Below, piece by piece: positions 17,341-25,069 of a DNA stretch of 35,449 bases (position 1 is its first letter; every line of letters begins with the position of its first letter). The notes below the pieces were generated by a model, which worked only from the letters and a program-made list of their open reading frames with translations, did no database searches and was not told the DNA's origin. The stretch is taken from contig JAEEQB010000050.1 of the NCBI GenBank assembly GCA_016285075.1, positions 1 to 35,449 of the forward strand, written 5' to 3'. The translations under genes were made by a program, and so were the position numbers. This DNA comes from Prevotella sp. Its GTDB lineage: Bacteria; Bacteroidota; Bacteroidia; Bacteroidales; Bacteroidaceae.

Positions 17341-17957
17341 TTTCCTTCAAATAATGTACGGTTTATAATTGAACGTCCCAGCGTAACTTCGTCAGCATAT
17401 TCCAGTTCATCGCCTACGCTAATCCCTCGTGCTATCTGACTAATTTTCACTTTATCAAAGCCAGATAATTTCCTGTATATAAAGAAATTAGTTGTATCTC
17501 CTTCCATCGTCGGACTGAGTGCTAATATTACTTCTCTAACTTCTCCTTCACCAACACGACTAACCAATGACTCAATCTCAATATCGCTGGGACCGATTCC
17601 ATCCATGGGTGAAATGACCCCTCCCAGCACATGATACTGGCCATTATACTGTTGCGTGTTTTCAATAGCCATCACATCTTGAATACTCTCAACCACACAC
17701 AGTGTAGTCTGGTCACGTCGTAAATCACTACAGATAGGACATATTTCCTGGTCGCTGATATTGTGGCAGCGTGAGCAATGCTTCACCTCATGTCTCATGT
17801 TGGTAATAGCATCAGCAAAACGATCCACATCGTCTGTGTCCTGACGCAGCAGATAAAGCACCAAACGTAAAGCAGTTTTCCTCCCTATTCCTGGAAGGCG
17901 AGAGAACTCACTGACTGCCCGTTCTAACAGCACTGAAGGATATTGTTGATGAATCAT
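17337..17957 (-). CDS. recR: recombination mediator protein RecR
   Basis: Component of the RecFOR pathway that loads RecA onto SSB-coated gaps. The ATG at 17957 (MIHQQYPSVLLERAVSEF) gives 206 residues, the usual length; the frame is open 23 codons further but those lie inside uup. The helix-hairpin-helix (SRLPGIGRKTALRLVLYLL, about 19-37), a four-cysteine zinc site (Cys61, 64, 73, 76) and a Toprim domain (LCVVESIQDVMAIE through VILALSPTMEGDTT) follow in order. It sits between uup and a membrane-protein gene in one packed operon. Confidence 0.96.
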   Translation of the reverse strand: MIHQQYPSVLLERAVSEFSRLPGIGRKTALRLVLYLLRQDTDDVDRFADAITNMRHEVKHCSRCHNISDQEICPICSDLRRDQTTLCVVESIQDVMAIENTQQYNGQYHVLGGVISPMDGIGPSDIEIESLVSRVGEGEVREVILALSPTMEGDTTNFFIYRKLSGFDKVKISQIARGISVGDELEYADEVTLGRSIINRTLFEGK

Positions 17958-17983
17958 AAGGATGTCTCGGTGTTTATAAACTA

Positions 17984-19786
17984 CTATGGCGTTTCTATAT
18001 CTGATAGTTCGAGCCACATCATACATTTCTCGTCCAACTCATCTTTCAACTGAGGGAGACGTTTACTCTTCTCTGTCAGTTCTGCAACAGAGAGAGTCCC
18101 ACTGCAAAGCTGTTCTTCGAGTATTTTTTGTTCTGCTTCCAGTTGGGCTATATCCTTTTCCAACTGCTGTAACTCCATTCTTTCCTTGTAAGTAAGGCGT
18201 CTACGTGTATTGTCAGCATCTTTTTTCTTGGGCATAACTGCTGCCGAGCTTTTAACAGGCACCTTTGCAGTATTCTTGGGTTGTAGAGCCTGCCATTGAC
18301 GATACTGTGTGTAGTTGCCAGGAAAGTCTTTGATAACGCCTTTCCCTTGAAACACAAGCAGATGGTCTACTACCTTGTCAGTGAAATAACGGTCATGGCT
18401 CACAACAATCACACATCCAGGAAAGTCTTGCAGGTATTCTTCAAGGATTTGAAGAGTCACGATATCAAGATCGTTTGTCGGCTCGTCAAGTACCAAGAAG
18501 TTAGGGTTACGCATCAGCACAGTACAGAGGTATAGCTTACGCCGTTCCCCACCTGAGAGTTTGTATACATAATTGTGTTGTTGCTCAGGCGAAAAGAGAA
18601 AAAGCTGTAGGAACTGGGAAGCTGTCAAATGACGTCCACTGCCCAAATCAATATATTCAGCAATATCTCTTACGACATCGATAACTTTTTCATTTTCATT
18701 AAATTGCAGACCTTCCTGCGAGAAATATCCGAACCTTACTGTCTCGCCGACAACGATACGTCCCTCATCAGGCTGTACCTGTCCTAAGAGCATTCTCAGG
18801 AATGTGGACTTTCCTGTTCCATTGTTACCCACTATGCCCATTTTCTCGAAACGGGAGAAGTTATAGTAGAAATCTTTCATGATAACCACTTCTGACTCCT
18901 GTTCTCCGAATTTCTTTGAGATATACTGGCATTCAAATATCTTGGAACCGATGTAAACATTTGAGGCTTTGAGTCTGATGGCACGTTCCTCAATACGTTG
19001 CTTGGCAACTCGCTCCAGTTCATAGAATGCGTCTTCACGGTACTTGGCTTTATGTCCTCGGGCTTGCGGCATACGCCTCATCCATTCCAGCTCTGTTCTA
19101 TACAGATTATTAGCTCTTAGTATCTCCGCACGTTTATTGTTAATCCGTTCCTGACGCTTCTCCAAATAGTAAGAATAATTGCCACGATAAGTATAGATGG
19201 TCTGATCGTCTAATTCCATGATAACAGAGCACACCCGATCCAGAAAGTAACGGTCATGTGTCACCATGAGCAGTGTCCGATTTCCATGAATGAGGAAACC
19301 CTCCAACCATTCAATCATCTCCAAGTCAAGATGGTTGGTCGGCTCGTCAAGTATCAAAAGGTCTGGCTCTGTAATCAACACATTCGCCAACGCTAAACGT
19401 TTCTGCTGACCTCCAGACAACTGACCTACCGGTTGGTCCAAATTTTTGATTTTCAGCTTTGTCAGGATTTGTTTGGCTTTTAGCACTTTCTCAGGGTCAC
19501 CCTGATGGTTAAAACAGGCATCAAGCACACTTTCTTCCGGATCGAACATAGGACTTTGCTCCAACATTCCCACTCGAAGGTCACGACGGAAGATGATCTT
19601 ACCATCGTCATATCCTTCCTTACCAGAAAGGACAGAGAGCAAGGTGGATTTTCCCGTTCCATTTTTAGCTATTAGTCCCACACGCTGACCTTCGGCAATG
19701 GAAAAACTGATATCGTCAAACAGCACCAACGCGCCGAACGACTTGCTCAGCCCTTGCACGTCAAGAACAGGAGTATCCTTAGCCAT
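17984..19786 (-). CDS. uup: ABC-F family ATPase, Uup-like
   Basis: Soluble protein of 600 residues with two ABC domains and no membrane segment, acting on ribosomes or DNA-processing complexes rather than in transport. The first domain has GLIAKNGTGKST (about 38-49), signature LSGGQQKRLALA and Walker B LLILDEPTNHLD. The second has GIVGNNGTGKST, signature LSGGERRKLYL and FLVLDEPTNDLD. The linker contains the ABC-F arm region (RTELEWMRRMPQARGHKAKYRE). The C-terminus is a charged coiled coil (QLEKDIAQLEAEQKILEEQL) as in Uup, which points to Uup rather than EttA. It overlaps engB by 8 bp and precedes recR by 26 bp. Confidence 0.93.
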   Translation of the reverse strand: MAKDTPVLDVQGLSKSFGALVLFDDISFSIAEGQRVGLIAKNGTGKSTLLSVLSGKEGYDDGKIIFRRDLRVGMLEQSPMFDPEESVLDACFNHQGDPEKVLKAKQILTKLKIKNLDQPVGQLSGGQQKRLALANVLITEPDLLILDEPTNHLDLEMIEWLEGFLIHGNRTLLMVTHDRYFLDRVCSVIMELDDQTIYTYRGNYSYYLEKRQERINNKRAEILRANNLYRTELEWMRRMPQARGHKAKYREDAFYELERVAKQRIEERAIRLKASNVYIGSKIFECQYISKKFGEQESEVVIMKDFYYNFSRFEKMGIVGNNGTGKSTFLRMLLGQVQPDEGRIVVGETVRFGYFSQEGLQFNENEKVIDVVRDIAEYIDLGSGRHLTASQFLQLFLFSPEQQHNYVYKLSGGERRKLYLCTVLMRNPNFLVLDEPTNDLDIVTLQILEEYLQDFPGCVIVVSHDRYFTDKVVDHLLVFQGKGVIKDFPGNYTQYRQWQALQPKNTAKVPVKSSAAVMPKKKDADNTRRRLTYKERMELQQLEKDIAQLEAEQKILEEQLCSGTLSVAELTEKSKRLPQLKDELDEKCMMWLELSDIETP

Positions 19787-20384
19787 TTTTCAGATTTTTC
19801 TCAATTTCTTCGATATAGTCTAATACATCTTCCCTCCCCTTTTTATTCTCTGCCGAAGTGATGAAGATGGGAGGTAGTTCTTCCCAGTCTTCCAACAAGC
19901 GCTTCTTATATGCTTCAACATTTGACTGTCCCTTAGTGGCCGACAATTTGTCTGCCTTAGTGAAAATGATGGAGAATGGTATTTGCGACTGTCCTAACCA
20001 TTCAAGAAACTCAAGGTCAATCTTTTGTGGTTCCAATCGTATATCGATGAGCACAAAGACATTTACCAGTTGTTCACGTTGGAGAATATATCCACTGATC
20101 ATCTGTTCCAGTTTCTGCTGTTCTGTCTTTGAACGCTTGGCAAATCCGTAGCCTGGGAGGTCCACCAGATACCATTCTTTATTGATGATGAAGTGGTTGA
20201 TAAGTAACGTCTTTCCCGGCGTAGCAGATGTCTTTGCCAACTTTTTATTGTTAGTAAGCATATTAATCAGACTTGACTTCCCCACATTCGAACGTCCGAT
20301 GAAGGCATATTCCGACTTGGTATCCTGGGGACACATGCTAACCATTGGCGATGAAATCGCGAATTCTGCGCTCTTTATTTCCAT
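19779..20384 (-). CDS. engB: ribosome biogenesis GTP-binding protein EngB (YsxC/YihA)
   Basis: Essential-type GTPase required for late assembly of the 50S subunit. In 201 residues it shows G1 GRSNVGKSS (about 30-38), a G2 threonine in SATPGKT, G3 DLPGYGFAKRS, G4 TKAD and G5 TSAE. This is the standard EngB set. It is the first gene of a six-gene minus-strand run (engB-uup-recR-membrane protein-glycosyltransferase-GNAT), with promoter elements 31-62 bp upstream. Confidence 0.96.
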   Translation of the reverse strand: MEIKSAEFAISSPMVSMCPQDTKSEYAFIGRSNVGKSSLINMLTNNKKLAKTSATPGKTLLINHFIINKEWYLVDLPGYGFAKRSKTEQQKLEQMISGYILQREQLVNVFVLIDIRLEPQKIDLEFLEWLGQSQIPFSIIFTKADKLSATKGQSNVEAYKKRLLEDWEELPPIFITSAENKKGREDVLDYIEEIEKNLKNG

Positions 20385-20414
20385 TTCTTAACTTCGTAAA
20401 TCTGTTTCTGGGTG

Positions 20415-20446
20415 CAAATATACTAATTTTCCGTGAAACCTGCAAA
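20415..20446 (-). promoter_or_regulatory. Bacteroidota-type promoter of the engB operon
   Basis: Minus strand TTTG at 20446-20443, a 20-bp spacer and TATATTTG at 20422-20415. The ATG at 20384 follows after about 30 nt. Confidence 0.65.
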
Positions 20447-20575
20447 TCATTTATTATATTTGATAGATGTTTTGGGAGTTCTTTGCTAGGTCTCAGCTAA
20501 GAGTCTGAGCACCATCGAAACTATTTGTCAAAGGTGAACAACCGTGAAATGTATTTCCTTTTTGACATCGGACGT

Positions 20576-20663
20576 TTCTCTTGCTTGAATCGTATCATTC
20601 TCTTGCTTGTATCGTGTCACTTTCTTGCTTGGATCTCGGCCTTAGATTGCTTGAAGAGAAATG
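20576..20663. repeat. tandem array A, four degenerate units with a 22-bp period
   Basis: The heptamer TTGCTTG recurs at 20581, 20603, 20625 and 20647, each exactly 22 bp apart. The first two units are 19 of 22 identical (TTCTCTTGCTTG then A/T, ATCGT, A/G, TCA); units three and four are more degenerate. A weak fifth unit may precede the first. The junction between units one and two on the minus strand contains GATACGAT, also found in array B. Confidence 0.8.
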
Positions 20664-20832
20664 TTCCTTCTGGCAGGACAAGGCGAATGCAATCGAGCTT
20701 GCTCGGAATGCTGAGCCACAACCTATTCTCACGTTTTCAAACGCAAGGACGATGTGAGGCAAATGCAGAGAGTACGTTCTTTCCATAGGCGCAAATGGGG
20801 GCTTCAACGTCCTTAACTACTATATTTGGCCA

Positions 20833-21489
20833 TTAAAGCCCTGCGTAATCCAACAGCTCCATTGGTTTGCTCACAAAGTGCGTAGCACCATGATGAGTCA
20901 GGAATTCCATATCACGAAACCCCCATAATACACTAATACAGGACAATTCGCTGTTCTTAGCTGTCTCTATGTCCACGTCACTGTCACCCACATAGACAGC
21001 ATGTTCTTTTTCGGCATTCAACAGCCGCAAGGCATTATTCACTGTATCGGGTGCAGGCTTACGACGTATGCCCATTGTCTCATTCTCTCCGATAGCCACA
21101 TCGATTTCCGGGAAGAAGTGGTGACATAGCTGTTGGGTGGCTTTCATCATCTTATTGCTAACTACTGCCATCCGGCATCCTCTACACTTCAATTCCTGAA
21201 GCAACTCGGGAATGCCTTCATAAGGATGGGTCGTATCTAAGGAATGTTCAAGATAATGCTCCTGAAAGGTCTTGAATGTTATGTCAAATAACGGATTGCC
21301 AATTCCTTCAGGCACTGCCCGTTCCATCAGTTTCTTCACACCATTGCCCACGAATCGGCGCACATCATCTATACTGTGTTCAGGCATCTGGTGAGCACGC
21401 AGTGCATAGTTCACTGATGCTGCTAAATCTGCCAGCGTGTCAAGCAACGTTCCGTCTAGGTCGAATATGAACGTATTATATTTTATCAT
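20833..21489 (-). CDS. gph: HAD hydrolase, phosphoglycolate phosphatase-like
   Basis: Cytoplasmic phosphatase of the haloacid dehalogenase superfamily, 218 residues. Motif I is FDLDGTLLDT with Asp10 (nucleophile) and Asp12. Motif II is AVVSNK, a conserved Lys lies in IRRKPAPDTV, and motif III is VYVGDSDVDIETAKN. The alpha-helical cap between motifs I and II fits the Gph/PGMB group. The likely substrate is 2-phosphoglycolate, but this family is promiscuous, so the symbol is tentative. It lies 78 bp after malQ; a 15-bp palindrome (GCATACTTAATATGC) at 21511-21525 sits in that space. Confidence 0.85.
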   Translation of the reverse strand: MIKYNTFIFDLDGTLLDTLADLAASVNYALRAHQMPEHSIDDVRRFVGNGVKKLMERAVPEGIGNPLFDITFKTFQEHYLEHSLDTTHPYEGIPELLQELKCRGCRMAVVSNKMMKATQQLCHHFFPEIDVAIGENETMGIRRKPAPDTVNNALRLLNAEKEHAVYVGDSDVDIETAKNSELSCISVLWGFRDMEFLTHHGATHFVSKPMELLDYAGL

Positions 21490-21566
21490 CTCGTTGATTC
21501 CTTCAAATCGGCATACTTAATATGCTGTATATCAAAAACATATTTCGACAGATAGAAGCTAAAACA

Positions 21567-24152
21567 TCAGTATCTTTTGCTTCTTACTAACATGGTTTTA
21601 ACCTTATTGTTAAAGTGAGAGGCATCCAATAATTGCTCAATGGTGAGGTGCATACGCCACTGCCATCGGTTATAAGGGTCAGAAGGCACATTGATACGTT
21701 CTCCTTTGGGATTCTTTGCCCTTAATTCAGCGTCCATAGACAGCCAGTCTTGAAGCGATAGCAGACATATCATGGATGGACTATAGAGATGACGAGCAAT
21801 GATTTCCTCTGCCATATGGGCTGGCAACTGTTCGGGTGCCCTTCCCTCTTTCTGCAACATAGTGACATAATAGCGCTGAGTACGCTCCGGGCTTTCCTGC
21901 CACCACAGCCGCAAGGGTGACATATCGTGGGTTGAGATGGTACAAACAGACCGGTATGGGTTGCTGTTCAAGTAGGCAAACTCCTGTCCAATCTGCTTGG
22001 GCATGGACTGCACTTCAAGGGTGAGAATGCGCAGCTGATCAAGCACAGGTGACACACAGGCAGGCAGCATACCTAAATCCTCAGCACATATTAGCATTTT
22101 CGTTTCGCCCAACAGCGTCGAAAGTTTGCGTATGGCTCCATCACCCCAAAAGAAATTGTGGCGCTCATAATAATAGTTGTTGTAGATACGCATGAAAGCA
22201 TCCTTCTCCTCTGCAGAAAGTGCATTGTAGACAGGTTCCTGGTAAACTGCAATGCGAGGATGATACATGTCTTTCTGTCTTTCGTCTTCAAGGAAGAGCA
22301 CGTTAGCAATAAGACGATATAGTCCCTGGCAAATCCAACGGCTGTTCTCATCGTTCCTTCCTTCAAATGCAGCACGCACTTTCTGCTGGGTGCCATATTC
22401 ACCTTTCATGTCATAGAGTCCATAGGACTTCTGTACGAGGAAGTTCTCTTTAACATAATTAGCATGAACGCCAAAGAGCCTTGTCAGCACCTGCTCATTG
22501 ATAAAAGGCTTAGTGAACAGCTCACGGCGGAAGGACAGGCCGAAGTATTCTATTTCCTCAGCTGTCAGCGGAAGTGCTGGTGAAAAGTGTCCCAGCTGTC
22601 CATAGACTGCATGAGCAGGTATCTCCCAGATGCGGAAGAAACCTAACACATGGTCTATACGCAATGCGTCAAAATACTGACTGAACCACTGTAGACGTCT
22701 CTGCTGCCAAAGCATCATTTCTTTGCTCTCCCAATTATATGTGGGAAAGCCCCAGTTGTTGCCCATGGGGTTAAACGAGTCTGGTGGCGTTCCTGCACAA
22801 CAATCCAGATTGAAATAATCCGGATGTGTTGCCACCTCTGTACTCTTACGACTTAGTCCGATGGGCAAGTCACCTTTCAGAACCACTCCTTTCTGACGAG
22901 CATAGTCGGCTGCAGCTTTCAGTTGCAAGTGGAGATGATACTGAATGAAACATACCAGTGCAGAACCTTTGGCGTAAGGCTCCAACCACTCATTGTTCTC
23001 CTCCACCCACAGCTGGTAGTCACGGGTTTTTATCGTTTCATCTCCCTGTTGTGCAAACAGTTCTTCTATATAATCGTGCTTCACGCGGTCTACCGCTTCA
23101 TAGTCGCTCTGTGGCAGTGCGTTCAACTCACGCTTCCGACGGCGGTAGACTGTCATTCGCTGTTTGTCCTTGAGCACCCCAACGGCTTCAAGATCCAAGT
23201 AGTGCGGATGCAACGCGAATGCACTTACAATGTTGTAGGGATGTGAGTCGTGCCAATGGCCATCAGTGGTGGTGTCATTCACTGGCAGCAACTGAATCAT
23301 CTTCATGCCAGTTACCACAGCCCAGTCTACCATACGCTTCAGGTCGCCGAAGTCTCCCACACCATAGGAATGTTCGCTTCTGAGCGAGAACACTGGTATC
23401 ACAACTCCAGCAGCCCGCCAAGTCTGTTCTGCCAGCCGCAACTGGTCACCGTGAGCCACCGTCACCATACCATCTGACATGGAGTTTTCCATGATAACAC
23501 GGTTATCACCTTCCTCCCAGGCTATCAACTCCCGTGTCTTTTCATCCACAACTACATATTTATACTCCACAGGCATCGGTATGGCATCGACGTTGACCGT
23601 CAGCATCCATTCTCCTTGTCCGACATATTCCATAGGCAAATAGCGGGCTGCTGACCATGCGCCAATGGCAGGATGACTACCCACAAGAGCCAACACTTGT
23701 CCTTGCTTCAGTTGGGGAGCAGACACACGGAACATGATGGTCCTACGATACAATGGCAGACGCAATGGCTTCACATTGCCACAAGTTTTGTAACCGGCTG
23801 TCAAGCGACAGGCATCAGTATAGAGATGGTAATTCAGCGGACGGTCTTTCCACTGGTCACGGAACACGTAACTCTTAGACGTATCAAAGTGGAAAGACCT
23901 GGGTACCAGCGTCCACTCTTGACGAAGTACGCGGCCATCTTGGTCTTCTACCTGATAGTGGTAGCAAATACTCTCCAGCGGGTGTTGCCGGCTTTCTACA
24001 GCAGAAGTCTCCACCACCCACAGTAGCCCATCTTCCGTCTGCATGGGCAGTCGTTGATGGCGTTGAGTGTCATCACGGCTCACATAGCTCAGGGCTACGC
24101 AAAGTTGCTGACCCCACTCCGCATGGTAATTAATGAAGAATTTCAGTTTCAT
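21567..24152 (-). CDS. malQ: 4-alpha-glucanotransferase with two N-terminal CBM20 domains
   Basis: Cytoplasmic GH77 amylomaltase/disproportionating enzyme that rearranges malto-oligosaccharides during starch or glycogen use. The ATG at 24152 (MKLKFFINYHAEWGQQL) gives 861 residues; the frame is open 26 codons further, but that part is poly-Phe encoded by a T-rich promoter region. Two CBM20-like starch-binding modules occupy roughly 1-110 and 135-245 (second with VSAPQLKQGQVLALVGSHPAIGAW). The catalytic domain has the nucleophile Asp500 in ALRIDHVLGFFRIWEIP, acid/base Glu691 in LICAEDLGMLP and Asp743 in STHDMSPLR. The long CBM20-fused form is the usual one in Bacteroidota. A -7 promoter element ends only 6 bp upstream of the ATG, implying a leaderless or nearly leaderless message. 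Confidence 0.94.
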   Translation of the reverse strand: MKLKFFINYHAEWGQQLCVALSYVSRDDTQRHQRLPMQTEDGLLWVVETSAVESRQHPLESICYHYQVEDQDGRVLRQEWTLVPRSFHFDTSKSYVFRDQWKDRPLNYHLYTDACRLTAGYKTCGNVKPLRLPLYRRTIMFRVSAPQLKQGQVLALVGSHPAIGAWSAARYLPMEYVGQGEWMLTVNVDAIPMPVEYKYVVVDEKTRELIAWEEGDNRVIMENSMSDGMVTVAHGDQLRLAEQTWRAAGVVIPVFSLRSEHSYGVGDFGDLKRMVDWAVVTGMKMIQLLPVNDTTTDGHWHDSHPYNIVSAFALHPHYLDLEAVGVLKDKQRMTVYRRRKRELNALPQSDYEAVDRVKHDYIEELFAQQGDETIKTRDYQLWVEENNEWLEPYAKGSALVCFIQYHLHLQLKAAADYARQKGVVLKGDLPIGLSRKSTEVATHPDYFNLDCCAGTPPDSFNPMGNNWGFPTYNWESKEMMLWQQRRLQWFSQYFDALRIDHVLGFFRIWEIPAHAVYGQLGHFSPALPLTAEEIEYFGLSFRRELFTKPFINEQVLTRLFGVHANYVKENFLVQKSYGLYDMKGEYGTQQKVRAAFEGRNDENSRWICQGLYRLIANVLFLEDERQKDMYHPRIAVYQEPVYNALSAEEKDAFMRIYNNYYYERHNFFWGDGAIRKLSTLLGETKMLICAEDLGMLPACVSPVLDQLRILTLEVQSMPKQIGQEFAYLNSNPYRSVCTISTHDMSPLRLWWQESPERTQRYYVTMLQKEGRAPEQLPAHMAEEIIARHLYSPSMICLLSLQDWLSMDAELRAKNPKGERINVPSDPYNRWQWRMHLTIEQLLDASHFNNKVKTMLVRSKRY

Positions 24153-24157
24153 GAATG

Positions 24158-24165
24158 CAAAGGTA
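24158..24165 (-). promoter_or_regulatory. -7 element of malQ, almost abutting the start codon
   Basis: TACCTTTG on the minus strand at 24165-24158, with the ATG at 24152. No clean TTTG is found at -33. With the usual -7 to start-site distance, transcription would begin at or next to the start codon. Confidence 0.5.
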
Positions 24166-24259
24166 AAGAAAAAAAGTGGAAAAGTAAAATGAAAGGTGAA
24201 AAAAAAGCTACCGTCGTTATATTTTCTCACATCTCGTTTCTCTTTTCTCTTTTTTTTGT

Positions 24260-24267
24260 TACCTTTG
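24260..24267 (+). promoter_or_regulatory. -7 element of the DUF2027-nadE operon
   Basis: TACCTTTG on the plus strand, 35 bp before the ATG at 24302. The -33 position reads TTTC rather than TTTG. It faces the malQ promoter in mirror image. Confidence 0.55.
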
Positions 24268-24301
24268 CACGCAGAAAACGATCATTATTCTTAAATAAAA
24301 C

Positions 24302-25069
24302 ATGAAAAAAGGCGACAAGGTTAGATTTCTGAGCGAGGTGGGCGGAGGCCGTGTATCAGGCTTCCAGGGCAAAGATATTGTGCTGGTAGAAGACGAGGAC
24401 GGTTTCAATGTTCCCATGCGTGTAAGCGAAGTAGTAGTGATTGGCGAAGAAGATTACGAAACGCGCCACATCGTGGAAATCAAGAATCAGAGTCACCAGA
24501 CAGGCTTGTCTACATCCTCCCCTTTGGGCGGGAAGGACACTTCGCCTCAGCAGGTACAGGAAAAGACCTGTCGTTCCTCCTGTGCTGTGCAAGAACGCAA
24601 AGGCGGTGACCTGCTCTCAGCTTATCTGGCTTTCGTTCCTATCGACATGAAGGAACTGTCGCAGACACGTTTCGAGGCTTATCTAGTGAACGACTCCAAC
24701 TATTACCTGCATTATACCTATTTATCTGTGGAAGGTACAGGATGGAGGCTTCGTGCCACCGGCGAGGTGGAACCCAACACCAAGGAGTTCATTGAAGAGT
24801 TCGGACGAGAGAGCCTGAACAATCTGGAGAGGGTATGTATTCAGCTGTTGGCCTACAAGCGCGACAAGAACTTTCTGTTGAAACCGACTACCGATGTCCA
24901 GCTACGCATTGACGGTGTAAAGTTCTATAAGCTCCACACCTTCCTGGAAAACGATTTCTTCGAGCAACCTGCCCAGATCTATCCCATCATCGAGAACGAC
25001 CGGGCTGCACGTTCCATTGTGCTCGACTCCCGCCAAATGAAAGAAATATTAAACAACCCAAGGATATGA
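24302..25069 (+). CDS. DUF2027 domain protein lacking the usual C-terminal Smr domain
   Basis: Protein of 255 residues of a Bacteroidota-specific family of unknown function. The N-terminus MKKGDKVRFLSEVGGGRVSGF and DEDGFNVPMRVSEVVVI form the small beta domain that opens these proteins. A variable, low-complexity linker (about 60-100) follows, then the DUF2027 core (AYLAFVPIDMKELSQTRFEAYLVNDSNYYLHYTY is its hallmark region), ending with VKFYKLHTFLENDFFEQPAQIYPI. Homologues I know of often continue into a C-terminal Smr domain; this one stops at NNPRI soon after DUF2027. Its last codon overlaps the nadE ATG (ATGA), so the two are translationally coupled. Confidence 0.82.
   Translation: MKKGDKVRFLSEVGGGRVSGFQGKDIVLVEDEDGFNVPMRVSEVVVIGEEDYETRHIVEIKNQSHQTGLSTSSPLGGKDTSPQQVQEKTCRSSCAVQERKGGDLLSAYLAFVPIDMKELSQTRFEAYLVNDSNYYLHYTYLSVEGTGWRLRATGEVEPNTKEFIEEFGRESLNNLERVCIQLLAYKRDKNFLLKPTTDVQLRIDGVKFYKLHTFLENDFFEQPAQIYPIIENDRAARSIVLDSRQMKEILNNPRI

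Larger units (their letters stand above)
20385..20832. other. 448-bp gap without a convincing gene; engB promoter, hairpins and a tandem array
   Basis: The gap between gph and engB holds the engB promoter (20415-20446), a hairpin at 20489-20513 (GGTCTCAG against CTGAGCACC), an inverted repeat TGTCAAAGG/CCTTTTTGACA at 20526-20534 and 20557-20567, and a 22-bp-period array at 20576-20663. Short frames on both strands (20525-20788 plus, 20595-20807 minus) read through the array, have no recognisable protein character and are not called. Confidence 0.6.

Noticed and set aside
20525..20788. 87-codon plus-strand frame across array A
   Set aside because: It reads straight through the tandem repeats, has no recognisable protein features, and competes with a minus-strand frame of equal merit.
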